This document shows positions 17,633-27,571 of a stretch of 64,000 nucleotides of DNA, piece after piece (the first letter of the stretch is position 1; every line of letters starts with the position of its first letter). Below the pieces are notes generated by a model. It saw only the letters and a program-made list of their open reading frames with translations, ran no database searches and was not told the DNA's origin. The stretch spans positions 62,001 to 126,000 of the forward strand of contig JAFWNB010000004.1 in the NCBI GenBank assembly GCA_017545505.1. The letters are read 5' to 3'. Both the position numbers and the translations under genes were made by a program. The stretch comes from Candidatus Saccharimonadota bacterium (lineage in GTDB: Bacteria; Patescibacteriota; Saccharimonadia; Saccharimonadales; Saccharimonadaceae).

Positions 17633-18465
17633 CTTTCCACCTTCTTCCGCATGAGCTTTTCAAACATTTTCTGGCGCAAGCCATTTGGCGCCATAGCCGA
17701 GCAGAAACGAACCGACACGGCTGCCATGTATATTGGTAACGATATAAATTTTCTTTCTCGCATAATATCATATAAATGTTTTTGAATCTTAAAATACCGC
17801 ATACCGGCGCGACGTTTGAAAGTAGTATGATCTTCACGCATATACACTAATATATCTTGAATATTGTAGAGCTTATACCCATTTATCAACAAATTCGTCC
17901 ACAAATACCAATCCTGGCAATTGCGCACTTCTGGATAATTACCTACGGCCAGAATATCACTCTTTTTTAACATCACGGATGGATGATTCATAGGACTACG
18001 CCATTTGGCAAATTTAATAATTTCGGCATTTGTTTCCGGAACTTTGCGCATCGTCTCGATATCGTCTGTTGTGACTTTAAACTCCCCAACAATGCAGCCT
18101 ACCACACTAATATCTGGATTTTTCTCAAAGATCTCTAGTTGTTTTTCACAACGGTCTTTTCTGGAAATATCGTCAGAATCCATACGAGCAACATAGTCGT
18201 TCTTGCATTCCGGAAGACCGGTCCTCAAACAATAACCGAGGCCATGATTTTCTTCATGTCTAATCACGCGTAATCTTTTACCAAATTGCTTTTGCATTTC
18301 GGCAATAGTTTCGTCCAGGCGGCTGGTTAATGGGCCGTCACAAATCAAAACAAAATCATCTGTTGGTATGGTTTGATCATAAATACTCTGCATACTCTGC
18401 TTCAAAATACCGGGCTTTTCGTTCCTGTATACAGACATTAAAACTGAATAATTCTTTTTTGCCAT
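17629..18465 (-). CDS. Family 2 glycosyltransferase, first gene of the capsule operon
   Basis: 278 aa, GT-A fold: YSVLMSVYRNEKPGILKQSM, LICDGPLTSRLDE, NHGLGYCLRTG and the DXD-type ARMDSDDI. It resembles amylovoran/AmsE-like transferases. As the first gene of the leftward capsule operon it follows the promoter at 18495-18523; no initiating phosphoglycosyl transferase (WcaJ/PglC type) is visible in the window, so chain initiation must be encoded elsewhere. The last four bases overlap the start of the fusion gene (ATGA). Confidence 0.9.
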   Translation of the reverse strand: MAKKNYSVLMSVYRNEKPGILKQSMQSIYDQTIPTDDFVLICDGPLTSRLDETIAEMQKQFGKRLRVIRHEENHGLGYCLRTGLPECKNDYVARMDSDDISRKDRCEKQLEIFEKNPDISVVGCIVGEFKVTTDDIETMRKVPETNAEIIKFAKWRSPMNHPSVMLKKSDILAVGNYPEVRNCQDWYLWTNLLINGYKLYNIQDILVYMREDHTTFKRRAGMRYFKIQKHLYDIMRERKFISLPIYMAAVSVRFCSAMAPNGLRQKMFEKLMRKKVER

Positions 18466-18494
18466 CTATCAAAAATCCACACTATTCTACATAT

Positions 18495-18523
18495 AATATA
18501 TACTCTATTCCCTTAAAAGTCAA
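18495..18523 (-). promoter_or_regulatory. Promoter of the capsule operon
   Basis: Minus-strand TTGACT, 17 nt spacer, TATATT. It would drive the seven overlapping or abutting genes from 18465 down to 9455; no other promoter or terminator was seen within the operon. Confidence 0.6.
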
Positions 18524-18537
18524 TCATGTTTATGCTA

Positions 18538-18575
18538 ACAAAAATCCCTCATAGTGAGGGATTTTTGTTTTTGCG
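18538..18575. terminator. Bidirectional intrinsic terminator
   Basis: A 14-bp perfect stem (ACAAAAATCCCTCA/TGAGGGATTTTTGT, loop TAG) with T-runs on both strands. It ends the adhesin gene on the minus strand and insulates the capsule promoter. Confidence 0.85.
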
Positions 18576-18577
18576 TT

Positions 18578-21439
18578 TTATTCAGTTACGTTTTCTTCTT
18601 CTCGTCGGCCTGCCACGAACAAGCTCACACCAAGAATTATTATCGCAACGCCACCAAATACGTTTCCGACCCAACCTGCGGAAGTCAATCCTTCGCCTAG
18701 TGGTCCAGTTATCATGCCAGTATCAGGAGCCGGCGGAATCACATCACCGCCACAGCCACCTTCTGCACATGGATCTACTGGCTTATGATAGTTCAAGAAT
18801 GTAGATGCGTATTCATCACCAAACACTGCAAGCTGCTCATAACCATCTGATTCCAAAACCTCCTCCACGGTATAAACAATCACTTCTGCGTTTTCGTCTG
18901 CATACGGTAATCCTTCCCACAAGCTGCCCCAGATATCGCCAGTCACATAATCCTCATCGCTTTCGTCAATGATATATGCATCCTTCATCGTTAGCTCAAG
19001 CGTATCAACAACTTCACCATTTGCGAGCAAGTTAATCGTTAAGCTTTCTGGGCGGCTACCATCTTTATTATGTTCATCTTCCCAAACCTTATCTACATAA
19101 TATTCCACCTTCTCAACGTCATATGTGTTTGTAATTTCAAACACCACCTCATCATCCTTCGCGACTTCCTTTTCTACCTCATTGTCACCAGAAACAGTTA
19201 GTTCAAAGTATTCTACCTCAGCATTGCTTTCCGTCACAGTGTAATTGCCGGTCGGAATTCTATCATCTACATCGCAAGTAATAGTGTCGTCCGAAATCGT
19301 GCAATCCTCACTGGCTTTCAAAGTCAACTTACCCTCTTCACCAAAGTCTTCCGGACCCTCAATCGTAAACTCCAAGTCAGTCAATACTTCTGCCGACAAA
19401 CCTTCCACTGTCTTTTTAATTGTAAGTGACTTTGCTAAGCTACGCTCATTCACTACGGTCAAAGTCAATTCCTCTGCATCCCATTCAAATGCCTCGTCGC
19501 CTTCTTCACTAAATTCACAAGTCTTGATATAGGTATTTACCAATGAATCGGAATCAGCATTAGATAATTCGCTAGTACAGCTAATCGTTACCGTTGCCGA
19601 ACCCTCAGCTAAGTCATAACCTGTTATAGTTTCAGACTCACTAATCTCATACTCAAAGCTATCTTCCTTTTCTTTATCCGACACTGGCACCGTCACAGTT
19701 ATCATGCCATCGGCATCAGTTTGTTCTTCATTCTCACCAATCGTAAACGTCACACCTTCCATTGGTTCGCCATCTTCGTCAACCTTCTTGATATAAAACT
19801 CACTGGCTCCCTCATAAATGATTTCGTCTTCAGACTCCATCCAAGTGTTAGTTACTTCATATTTTTCGTTATCAACACTCTTGGTCCAGCTACCAGCAAC
19901 CGTACCTTCGTCCGTCAATATCACAATTACACTTTCATTTTCGCCAAACGCTGTCTCGCCAAGTTTTGATTCTTGTACGGAATACTCAATTGTCTCACCA
20001 TCTTCATTCATATATAAATCGGTAAACGTATGAGTCCACGCACCATCTTGGCCAGCCATGATCTCGGTACTATCAATTGTCTCACCATTAGCTAATAACT
20101 CTACTGTAATTGAGCCAGGACGCATCAGTTCATTACCTTCGCCAGCCCAAATCTTTTGGACAGTCAATTCGCCAGTTTCATTGTATAGCTCTGGCTCGTG
20201 GAAGTTAGTGATAACACCATTTTCTATAGTCACAGTATAATCATCATCACCATCAAACTCAGTGCATTCGATATTCTCACCACTGCCGCTACAAGTAGAA
20301 GCCTCTACGATAGTGTATTCAATCGCCTCACCCTCAGCATTTTTCTCTGGGAGCCCAGCAAATGAATAGTCATCTTTGTCTTCTAGCGCCAATGCTTCAT
20401 ATGCTACAAACTTTCCTTCGTCATTCTTTACCGCCACAAAGTAGCTTTCATAATTCTCGCGCAAACCATCCCTATCTTCATCATCATCCCAAACCTTAGC
20501 TGCCGTCACATCAGTAGTCTTATAAATATTCACAAAGGTATCATCGTGCTCCGAAACCACCAAGTTCAAAGTACCTTCCTCTTCATCAAACTCTACCTCT
20601 ACCGTGAAGGTAATTCCGTTTGCCGTTTCTTCGGCCGGCTCTACACTTGGTACAGCATATTCTTCTGTTACCGTATATACATAAGTTTCGCCCACGTTCT
20701 CTTCAGTAAAGCTAATTGTACCAAAGTCAACTGTTTTGTGGTCTTTATCGGCAGTAACTATAGTCTCCGCTGGCATTGGCGCGCCTTCGCTACCACTAAT
20801 CACAAAGTTAAACTCATCTGAACTTCTCCAATCACGACCTTGCAAATCCTTAGTAAACTCTAGTTCACCATCGACACCATAAGTCTTAGTGTCTTTATAC
20901 AAATTGTAGATTGTTTGTGAAGTCTTGGAATAGCTTATTGAGTCGACTCTCAGGACGCCGTTTTCATCATCTTCTGTCACTACGACCGTGACTACGATAT
21001 CTTCATCGCCTTCATTTCTCAAGACACCTTGACGGAAGATGCTCTCACCAGTCTCATCTTGAGTTTTTTCCGTTACGGTGTATGTATATGTGCCAGCCTC
21101 AGTAAACTCTACATCAAATTCTGCCGTAGAACCAGATAGATTCACCGTAGTACTATCAATTACCTGATTATTACCAATCAACTGGAATTCGAAATTATCA
21201 CTATCAATCCAGAATTGTTGATAGCCATCCACAAAAGCCTTATGAGCTACAATCTTTGCATTAACCGGTGCTACCGCATATTCGTTTTCAAACTTCTCAA
21301 CAACTTCTTCACGCGCCTTAATAGTGCCAGTCTTAACCGTTTCATCGCCACCGTTAAATCCCGCCTTTGCTGCTTCTGTAATTTCATAAGTCCATCCAGC
21401 TGGAATATTCTTAATCTCACATGATTCACCATGCTTCAC
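18578..21439 (-). CDS. C-terminal part of a split adhesin: Cna-B repeats, APDTG motif, membrane anchor
   Basis: At least 953 aa of repeated Cna-B/SpaA-type beta domains, recognisable by recurring YTVTEE/YTIVEAS strands, VWDDDEDRDGLRENYESYF-like openings and acidic composition. Such domains stiffen pilins and adhesins and may form isopeptide bonds. The C-terminus has PPAPDTGM (A904-P-D-T-G), a Gly-rich linker, one TM helix (GVAIIILGVSLFVA) and a GRREE tail, i.e. a cell-wall-sorting-like signal with APDTG in place of LPxTG. The frame is the same as that of the upstream vWA gene and the two are separated only by one TAG codon, so this is almost certainly the rest of that protein. A stand-alone start would have to be the GTG at 21439, which lacks a signal peptide. 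Confidence 0.8.
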   Translation of the reverse strand: MKHGESCEIKNIPAGWTYEITEAAKAGFNGGDETVKTGTIKAREEVVEKFENEYAVAPVNAKIVAHKAFVDGYQQFWIDSDNFEFQLIGNNQVIDSTTVNLSGSTAEFDVEFTEAGTYTYTVTEKTQDETGESIFRQGVLRNEGDEDIVVTVVVTEDDENGVLRVDSISYSKTSQTIYNLYKDTKTYGVDGELEFTKDLQGRDWRSSDEFNFVISGSEGAPMPAETIVTADKDHKTVDFGTISFTEENVGETYVYTVTEEYAVPSVEPAEETANGITFTVEVEFDEEEGTLNLVVSEHDDTFVNIYKTTDVTAAKVWDDDEDRDGLRENYESYFVAVKNDEGKFVAYEALALEDKDDYSFAGLPEKNAEGEAIEYTIVEASTCSGSGENIECTEFDGDDDYTVTIENGVITNFHEPELYNETGELTVQKIWAGEGNELMRPGSITVELLANGETIDSTEIMAGQDGAWTHTFTDLYMNEDGETIEYSVQESKLGETAFGENESVIVILTDEGTVAGSWTKSVDNEKYEVTNTWMESEDEIIYEGASEFYIKKVDEDGEPMEGVTFTIGENEEQTDADGMITVTVPVSDKEKEDSFEYEISESETITGYDLAEGSATVTISCTSELSNADSDSLVNTYIKTCEFSEEGDEAFEWDAEELTLTVVNERSLAKSLTIKKTVEGLSAEVLTDLEFTIEGPEDFGEEGKLTLKASEDCTISDDTITCDVDDRIPTGNYTVTESNAEVEYFELTVSGDNEVEKEVAKDDEVVFEITNTYDVEKVEYYVDKVWEDEHNKDGSRPESLTINLLANGEVVDTLELTMKDAYIIDESDEDYVTGDIWGSLWEGLPYADENAEVIVYTVEEVLESDGYEQLAVFGDEYASTFLNYHKPVDPCAEGGCGGDVIPPAPDTGMITGPLGEGLTSAGWVGNVFGGVAIIILGVSLFVAGRREEENVTE

Positions 21440-21451
21440 GGCCGCACAAGT

Positions 21452-24058
21452 CTAGGTATCCGTACGCACTGGTTCGGTGCTACCATCTTTATAGAAATTA
21501 ATCGTAAAACTAAATGCTTTATTCTGCGCCTTCGTCAAATCGCCGCTCGTCGCAGTTACTTCCTTTGAAATAATCAAATCGCCAGACTCGAGATAGTTAG
21601 TAACAGTTGCTTGCGCACTAGCGTTACCAAATACTTCTTGTACGCCATCCTTATCTTCTGTGCCGTCATACATTACGACCGTATAATCAACTTTATTTCT
21701 AGTATAACCATCCGGTAAGACCTCGGTTACCTCGTAAGTAGTACCGGTAGGCACATCTTGTACCCTAATCTTTTGGTTAACCGTTATTTTTTCATTAATC
21801 ACGCCACCAGTATAGGTTTTCTTATCCGATCTTTCTTTCACTGTACCGTCAGGGTTGTAAGTATAAATACGATAAGTACCAGTCTCTTCGCTTAATGTAA
21901 TAGTGATTTCGTACTCATCTTCAATTGTTTTGTCTTCTTCACCATTATTAACCACAGTTTTCCCGACTAGGATACCGCCATTCAAAGTATTTTCTAACGA
22001 GAGTTTCGTTAACGCTCCATCTTCGATCGTTGCCGTCTTCCCATCTTCGCTGAACACTACATCATGAATATTACCGCCCTCGCCAATAATCATCGGATGA
22101 TATTTGCGCTTCGTAATGTGATAGTGGTTCGAGCCATCCTCGTTTAGAGAAAGCTGCTCATTGTCAAATTCGTAATCATGTCCAGCTTCAAGCACTACAT
22201 ATTCATCGTCACCTACCTTAACGACAGGGCCTAGTCCTCTTAAGCCTTCGGTTTCAGGCGTACCATCAAGTTTTTTCATCACACCCGGAGCTACAGTATA
22301 TTCACTCTTGCCACTCTCGTCTTCGCCAACCCATTCATTGCCACTTTCAGCAGCTTTAGTGAAGGTATAATGTCTTTCAGGATCAGAATTTTCTCCTCTA
22401 TCTACGAATAAGTCTACTGCGACATCGCTAATATCATCTCGTTGGTGAGCGTCCATTGAATCTAACCAAACTTTTACTATGTCTAATGTGGTTTCTGGTA
22501 AATTGGTCGGGTCGCGCTCTTCCTTGAAGTCAATCGGAATTGAGATTTCTGAGTACTCCGGCTCGTCACTTCCTTCAATCTTAGTAGCAGTTCTAAATCT
22601 AAAGGTTGCTGTACTATTTGTAATCAATCTAAAGCTACCGTCGTCATTCACGCCTAAACCGAATTTAGTTAAATCCGATTCATCGCAAGTTCCATTATTT
22701 CTAAGAGATGCGATACAGTCCATCGCCTCTTGGCTTGGCCAAACCGTAAAGGTTACCGAAGCAGTTTCACCGTTAGAAAGTGTCTTATGCTCGCCTGGAT
22801 TCCAATGTACGCTTCCACCTTCGAAAGTTGCTTTACCATAATCATCTCCCCATGATTCTGGCACACTGTAGCGGAAGTTACCTGCAGTGCCATCAATTTC
22901 AGTAGAAGTTGCTGGAGTAATGCCATCTGCAATTTGGAGATCGGCTACCGAAAGGCCCATATTAATCTTATCTACAATCTCAGCAAATGCTTCTTCCAAT
23001 TTGTCTTGGTTGGTAGCATTATAATATGTCCCACCTAGACCTTGCATGTTTGTGGCATCACCAAACGCACCTACGGTATAAAACTCTACATTATCCATAC
23101 CAATTATCTCATCAGCCACATCTTTTGCGGCATTGAAGTTACGATATGGATTCGGGTCATTCTGGCCATCACCCCAAACCGAACAACCGCCCCCGCTTGA
23201 TCTATGGTCCCTCCGACAACCATCGCTATCGTAATAGCCAGCACCATACTGACTATCGCGATAAGTCGGGTTACCATCAGAAACAAAGATAATATATGTT
23301 TTATCATTATCTTCAAAATCAACGTTTTTTGCTGCAGTTAACGCTGCTTCCCAGTTAGTACCACCATCGTCATCAGTCGCGTTTACCCAACTTCTAAAAG
23401 TGTTCAAACTAGTTGTTGGATCGGTATGAGTCGTATTTGTTTTTATAAAAGTCGAGAAGTCAACAAAAGCCATTTCTACCATATCAGGGACAGTAGAATC
23501 GTTTTGCGAAAGAAGTTCATTAGCTAATACATTTACAGCCGATTTCGCCACCCCCAAACGAGTACCAGTTGTCGAGGAGCGAGTATAACGCGTGCCAGTA
23601 TACAGATTCGTTTGATTTATACAGTCATTGTTAGTTGGATAAACCTGCGTAGATGAGTTATCGCTATCCATCCTAGAACAGTTACCCCAGCTATTTCTTC
23701 TATACAGCTGCAGGTAGTCACCATTCACTTTCCTAAAGCGACCACTCGTACTCTCGGTATAGGTATAAATCGTTTCGTTGTCACCCATACTACCAGACGA
23801 GTCAAACACAACTACCACGTTTGCTTTTGTGGCATCAGTCTTCTGACTAGAAACACCTTCAATTTCAAGCGTGATATCATAAGTACCATCATTATTGGTT
23901 TTTACTTTTTTTAGACTCTTTGGGATGTTTTCCTCTTCTGGCACGATCCCAGTTGGTTCGTCGTCCGCAGCATGAGTGTTGACGAATGAAATTGGCATGG
24001 AACCAAAAATCATTACCACCGCCGCGAAAAGATTGAAAATTTTTCGCTTTAAGCTCAT
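21452..24058 (-). CDS. N-terminal part of a split adhesin: vWA domain plus Cna-B repeats
   Basis: 868 aa ending at an in-frame TAG. Signal peptide MSLKRKIFNLFAAVVMIFGS with cleavage expected near VNTHAADD. A von Willebrand A domain spans about residues 75-380, with a MIDAS metal site DSSGSMG, Thr/Asp-rich loops, VDFSTF and IIFVSDGNPTY, and a Cys-rich insert. Cna-B domains follow from about residue 500 (KVWLDSMDAHQRDDISDVAV; GKTVVNNGEE; ISKEVTATSGDL). The layout is that of tip adhesins such as RrgA/PilA. The TAG interrupts a Cna-B domain in mid-strand (VRTDT|TCAAVKHGES), so the truncated form would be secreted but not anchored. ATG follows GGAGTAAATA. Confidence 0.85.
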   Translation of the reverse strand: MSLKRKIFNLFAAVVMIFGSMPISFVNTHAADDEPTGIVPEEENIPKSLKKVKTNNDGTYDITLEIEGVSSQKTDATKANVVVVFDSSGSMGDNETIYTYTESTSGRFRKVNGDYLQLYRRNSWGNCSRMDSDNSSTQVYPTNNDCINQTNLYTGTRYTRSSTTGTRLGVAKSAVNVLANELLSQNDSTVPDMVEMAFVDFSTFIKTNTTHTDPTTSLNTFRSWVNATDDDGGTNWEAALTAAKNVDFEDNDKTYIIFVSDGNPTYRDSQYGAGYYDSDGCRRDHRSSGGGCSVWGDGQNDPNPYRNFNAAKDVADEIIGMDNVEFYTVGAFGDATNMQGLGGTYYNATNQDKLEEAFAEIVDKINMGLSVADLQIADGITPATSTEIDGTAGNFRYSVPESWGDDYGKATFEGGSVHWNPGEHKTLSNGETASVTFTVWPSQEAMDCIASLRNNGTCDESDLTKFGLGVNDDGSFRLITNSTATFRFRTATKIEGSDEPEYSEISIPIDFKEERDPTNLPETTLDIVKVWLDSMDAHQRDDISDVAVDLFVDRGENSDPERHYTFTKAAESGNEWVGEDESGKSEYTVAPGVMKKLDGTPETEGLRGLGPVVKVGDDEYVVLEAGHDYEFDNEQLSLNEDGSNHYHITKRKYHPMIIGEGGNIHDVVFSEDGKTATIEDGALTKLSLENTLNGGILVGKTVVNNGEEDKTIEDEYEITITLSEETGTYRIYTYNPDGTVKERSDKKTYTGGVINEKITVNQKIRVQDVPTGTTYEVTEVLPDGYTRNKVDYTVVMYDGTEDKDGVQEVFGNASAQATVTNYLESGDLIISKEVTATSGDLTKAQNKAFSFTINFYKDGSTEPVRTDT

Positions 24059-24088
24059 ATTATTTACTCCTTCGCTAATATTGCCGCC

Positions 24089-24117
24089 ATTATATCACGC
24101 CTGTCAAACAGGGGCAA
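24089..24117 (-). promoter_or_regulatory. Promoter of the adhesin gene
   Basis: Minus-strand TTGCCC, 17 nt spacer, TATAAT; the start would be near 24082, giving a leader of about 24 nt with an AAGGAG site. Confidence 0.5.
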
Positions 24118-24136
24118 CGATAAGCGCTTTCAGAGA

Positions 24137-24170
24137 ACAAAAAATAACCCCGAAGGGTTATTTTTTGTTT
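24137..24170. terminator. Terminator at the end of the ribosomal protein operon
   Basis: Perfect stem AAAAATAACCC/GGGTTATTTTT with a CGAA loop and T-runs on both strands, lying 12 nt past the rpsH stop. Confidence 0.85.
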
Positions 24171-24181
24171 AATTTAGGTAA

Positions 24182-24583
24182 TTACCAAACCTTCACTAAG
24201 ATTTCACCACCAAGGCGATTCTTCTTGGCTTCACGACCAGTCATGAGACCTTTGGATGTAGAAACTACGATCATACCACGACCAGATTTGATCGTTGGTA
24301 AATCGTCGGCGGCCGAGTAAACACGGCGGCCTGGCTTCGATACCTTAGCAATTTCGTTGATTTTAGCAATAGTACCTGGCTCGTTGATTACGACATGAAG
24401 CATTCCACGTGGGGTGCCTTCAATAATATCGTAACTTGCAATATAGCCATTCTTTGTTAAAACCTCTAGTAGCCCAGCTTTTAATTTGGAAGTCGGGACG
24501 AGGATTTCATTTTTGCCAACCATTACTGCATTACGAATGCGTGTGATGAGGTCAGCGACTTGGTCTGTAGATTGTAATGACAT
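24182..24583 (-). CDS. rpsH: 30S ribosomal protein S8
   Basis: 133 aa, normal length. Binds the 16S rRNA central domain. N-terminal DQVADLITRIRNAVM and C-terminal PGRRVYSAADDLP...GMIVVSTSKGLMTG are typical of S8. It is the last gene of the cluster here; the usual next genes rplF, rplR, rpsE, rplO and secY do not follow, so the spc part is split. Confidence 0.96.
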   Translation of the reverse strand: MSLQSTDQVADLITRIRNAVMVGKNEILVPTSKLKAGLLEVLTKNGYIASYDIIEGTPRGMLHVVINEPGTIAKINEIAKVSKPGRRVYSAADDLPTIKSGRGMIVVSTSKGLMTGREAKKNRLGGEILVKVW

Positions 24584-24598
24584 ATTCTCTCCTTTCTC

Positions 24599-24868
24599 CT
24601 ACCAGCTACTCTTTGTTACGCCAGGAATTTCACCTTTCGAGGCTTTTTCCCGGAAATTAATACGTGATAAACCAAAGCGACGCATATAACCACGTGGACG
24701 ACCATCTAGCATATCGCGGTTTTTGAGCCTTGTTGGGCTAGCGTTTCTAGGTAACTTTTGTAGACCTTCGAGGTCGCCAGCGGCTTTTAAGGCTTCGCGT
24801 TTTGCTTTATATTTTTCGTACATTTTGCGTCTTTTTTCGTCACGGAGGACGGCAGATTTCTTAGCCAT
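24599..24868 (-). CDS. rpsN: 30S ribosomal protein S14
   Basis: 89 aa, long zinc-free form: there is no CxxC pair, and the conserved end is [35 protein letters not shown]. Assembles into the 30S head. Spaced 1 nt after rplE. Confidence 0.95.
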   Translation of the reverse strand: MAKKSAVLRDEKRRKMYEKYKAKREALKAAGDLEGLQKLPRNASPTRLKNRDMLDGRPRGYMRRFGLSRINFREKASKGEIPGVTKSSW

Positions 24869-24869
24869 A

Positions 24870-25496
24870 TTATTTTACCTCCCTTTCGAATGGCATGCCA
24901 AAGAGTTCTAACAATTTAAGGCTTCCTTCCTTTGAACCATTTTTAATAATAAATGTGATTTCTAGACCGTGAAGAGCTGCTGCATCTTCGAAAGTGATTT
25001 CTGGGAAAACAGTTTGTTCTTTGAGACCTAGGTTGTAATTGCCTTGAGCGTCAAACGCTACGCGTGATACACCGTGGAAATCACGTACATGTGGCAAAGC
25101 AATATTAATTAAGCGGTCGACAAATTCATACATTTTATCGTTGCGTAATGTTACCAAATATCCAACTGGTGCACCCATACCTTTACGTATTTTGAAGGTT
25201 GCAATAGATTTCTTTGCGAGCCTAGAAGTAGGTGCTTGGCCAGTAATTTTTGCTAGAGTCAAAGTGACCGTTTCGGTAAACTTCTTGTCTTCGCGCTTTT
25301 TACCTACACCAGATGATACTACTACTTTCTTTAATTCTGGGACTTGGTTGATATTTTTTAGGCCAAGTTCCTTCATTAGTTTCGCCTTTAGCTCGTTGTT
25401 GTAGAGAGCTTTGAGGCGTGGTTGTGCTTTAGCTGCTGCTGCAGGTTTTTTGGCCTTTGCAGTAGTAGCTTTAGCAGCCGTTTTCTTTTCCGCCAT
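24870..25496 (-). CDS. rplE: 50S ribosomal protein L5 with a basic N-terminal extension
   Basis: 208 aa; L5 is normally about 180. The extra N-terminal 28 residues are almost only Ala and Lys ([19 protein letters not shown]), a low-complexity tail likely to contact rRNA. The core is standard: [57 protein letters not shown]. Binds 5S rRNA. Overlaps the end of rplX by 1 nt. Confidence 0.95.
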   Translation of the reverse strand: MAEKKTAAKATTAKAKKPAAAAKAQPRLKALYNNELKAKLMKELGLKNINQVPELKKVVVSSGVGKKREDKKFTETVTLTLAKITGQAPTSRLAKKSIATFKIRKGMGAPVGYLVTLRNDKMYEFVDRLINIALPHVRDFHGVSRVAFDAQGNYNLGLKEQTVFPEITFEDAAALHGLEITFIIKNGSKEGSLKLLELFGMPFEREVK

Positions 25497-25804
25497 TACT
25501 TAGCTCCTTTCTTAGCTTTTTTCTTGTCATCTTTTTTAGATTTGTCTACTTTTTTCACAGATGACTTCACGAATTTGCTAGCTTCAACTAGCTTTAAGTT
25601 TGAAAAATCAATTCCTAGGTGGACAGTCTTTTTGCCACCGGCTGGGTTAAACTGAGTCTTTTTCATGTGTCTTTCAACTAAGCCGATACCTTCAAGACAA
25701 GCTTTTTTCGCAGCGCGATCGATTTTTACGATCTTTGCTTCTTTGCCTTTGTTTTTACCTGAAATAATTTTAACTTTATCGTTAACCTTTAAACTTTGTG
25801 CCAT
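25496..25804 (-). CDS. rplX: 50S ribosomal protein L24
   Basis: 102 aa. A KOW motif (KVNDKVKIISGKNKGKEAKI) is followed by the L24 core (GIGLVERHMKKTQFNPAGGK). The Lys/Asp-rich tail SVKKVDKSKKDDKKKAKK is longer than usual. An early 23S assembly protein. Confidence 0.95.
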   Translation of the reverse strand: MAQSLKVNDKVKIISGKNKGKEAKIVKIDRAAKKACLEGIGLVERHMKKTQFNPAGGKKTVHLGIDFSNLKLVEASKFVKSSVKKVDKSKKDDKKKAKKGAK

Positions 25805-25805
25805 T

Positions 25806-26174
25806 TTAGAGTACCTCCGGTGCTAGGCTGATGATTTTCATGAAGCCTTTGTCGCGTAATTCTCTCGGAATAGGGCCGAAAACACGGGTACCCTTCGGCG
25901 TCTTGTCGTCGTTTACGAGTACGGCAGCATTTTCGTCGAAACGAATAGTAGAGCCATCTGGACGACGAATTGGTGCAACTGTACGCACGATTACGGCGCG
26001 TACTACAGCTTTTTTCTTGACACCGCCATTTGGAGTTGCGTCTTTGACTGAGCAAGTCACAATATCGCCAACACGAGCGTAGCGAGCACGGGTACCGCCA
26101 AGAACGCGAATAACACCTAGCTCTTTTGCGCCGGAGTTGTCAGCAACTTTTAATCTTGTTTCTTGTTGAATCAT
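25806..26174 (-). CDS. rplN: 50S ribosomal protein L14
   Basis: 122 aa, standard length. Begins [20 protein letters not shown] and ends [20 protein letters not shown], as in L14 generally. Its start overlaps the rpsQ stop as TAATG, so translation is coupled. Confidence 0.96.
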   Translation of the reverse strand: MIQQETRLKVADNSGAKELGVIRVLGGTRARYARVGDIVTCSVKDATPNGGVKKKAVVRAVIVRTVAPIRRPDGSTIRFDENAAVLVNDDKTPKGTRVFGPIPRELRDKGFMKIISLAPEVL

Positions 26175-26521
26175 TATGCTTCCTCCCCTTCTTCAGACTC
26201 TTTCGCCTTAGCGATTTTATCTGCGCCGATTTTTTCTGGCATTTCGACCTGGTTGACATCTTCTTTTAGCTCAACAGTGCCACGGGATTTTTCGATTATT
26301 TTTACCAAGCTATAAGCTTTGGTTTTGGAAATTGGACGAACCATAGAGATTTCTACTAAGTCGCCAACTTTTGCTTCGTTCTTTTCATCGTGAGCGGTAT
26401 ACTTACGAGTTTTTGTATACTGCTTGCGATAAAGTGGGTGAGTTTCACGATTAGCGATGGAGACGGTAATGGTCTTATCACGCTTGTCGGAAGTTACTAT
26501 CCCAATGAGTGAGTGTGCCAT
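26174..26521 (-). CDS. rpsQ: 30S ribosomal protein S17 with an acidic C-terminal tail
   Basis: 115 aa against the usual 80-90. The S17 core is clear ([54 protein letters not shown]); the extra 30 residues end [12 protein letters not shown]. It directly follows rplP with one spacer base, where rpmC (L29) would normally lie. Confidence 0.95.
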   Translation of the reverse strand: MAHSLIGIVTSDKRDKTITVSIANRETHPLYRKQYTKTRKYTAHDEKNEAKVGDLVEISMVRPISKTKAYSLVKIIEKSRGTVELKEDVNQVEMPEKIGADKIAKAKESEEGEEA

Positions 26522-26522
26522 T

Positions 26523-26942
26523 TTAGAACTCCTCTTTCTTAATTATTTTACATTTCACCGGTAGCTTATGCGAAGCAAGTCTTAGAGCTTCACGAGCTTG
26601 TTCTTCTGTAACATCGGCAATTTCAAACATTACCGTACCGGCTTTGACTTTTGCTACATAAAACTGTGGTTCGCCTTTACCGGAACCCATTTTTACATCA
26701 AGTGGTTTCTTTGAAACTGGTGTGTGTGGGAAAATACGAATCCAAATTTTACCACCACGCTTGATGTAACGAGTGATCGCCTGACGAGCGGCCTCGATTT
26801 GACGGCTAGTGATGCGCTCGTTGTCGAGTGACATCAAGCCAAAATCGCCAAATGCGACAGTATTACAACGAGAAGCGACGCCTTCGTTTTTGCCTTTTCG
26901 CACTTTGCGATGTGGAACTTTTTTCGGAATTAAAATAGCCAT
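26523..26942 (-). CDS. rplP: 50S ribosomal protein L16
   Basis: 139 aa, normal length. [40 protein letters not shown] and [16 protein letters not shown] are diagnostic. Located near the A site of the 50S. Confidence 0.96.
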   Translation of the reverse strand: MAILIPKKVPHRKVRKGKNEGVASRCNTVAFGDFGLMSLDNERITSRQIEAARQAITRYIKRGGKIWIRIFPHTPVSKKPLDVKMGSGKGEPQFYVAKVKAGTVMFEIADVTEEQAREALRLASHKLPVKCKIIKKEEF

Positions 26943-26943
26943 A

Positions 26944-27570
26944 TTATTTCTCCCCCTTATATATCCAAACTTTTACTCCAACGATGCCGGCAATTGTAGG
27001 TGCGTGATGACAATGAAAGTCGATATCGGCGCGAAGCGTATGTAGAGGCACGGAGCCTTCAATGAATTTTTCGCGACGAGACATTTCAGCGCCATTTAGA
27101 CGGCCTGCGACTTCGATACGAACACCTTTTGCGCCAGCGTTCATTGTAGATTGCAAAGCCATCTTAACTGCACGGCGGAAATTCATACGTTTGCCAAGTT
27201 GAAAACCGATATTTTCGGCAACTAGTTTGGCGTTTAATTCTGGTTTTTTAACTTCTTCAACATTGATGCGAATTGGGCCGTCAACGATTTTTTCTAGCTC
27301 TTTTTTGAGTTCGTTGATGCCTGCACCCTGCTTACCAATTACGGCGCCAGCTTTGGCGGTTAAGATCGTAATGGTAGTTAGGTTAGCGGAACGCTCGATG
27401 TTGATCCTTGCAATAGTAGGACGAGCTTTAAAGCGTTCTTCGATCAAATGACGGATCTTATCGTCTTCGACTAGCCAATGACGAAAGTCTGATTTTCTCG
27501 TAAACCATTTCGAGGACCAGTCTTTGCTGACTTGGAGACGGTAAGAGATGGGATTAACCTTTTGACCCAT
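26944..27570 (-). CDS. rpsC: 30S ribosomal protein S3
   Basis: 208 aa from the ATG at 27570 ([18 protein letters not shown]), which follows GGAGAAAAAGTAAT. The frame stays open a further 47 codons upstream but those overlap rplV and lack S3 similarity. KH domain with [17 protein letters not shown], and the C-terminal R-rich [20 protein letters not shown]. Part of the mRNA entry site. Confidence 0.95.
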   Translation of the reverse strand: MGQKVNPISYRLQVSKDWSSKWFTRKSDFRHWLVEDDKIRHLIEERFKARPTIARINIERSANLTTITILTAKAGAVIGKQGAGINELKKELEKIVDGPIRINVEEVKKPELNAKLVAENIGFQLGKRMNFRRAVKMALQSTMNAGAKGVRIEVAGRLNGAEMSRREKFIEGSVPLHTLRADIDFHCHHAPTIAGIVGVKVWIYKGEK

Positions 27571-27571
27571 A

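Noticed and set aside
18578-24058. TAG recoding as explanation for the split adhesin
   Set aside because: Several intact genes in the window (for example the capsule CapA/ATP-grasp region and murI) end with TAG, so TAG is a normal stop.
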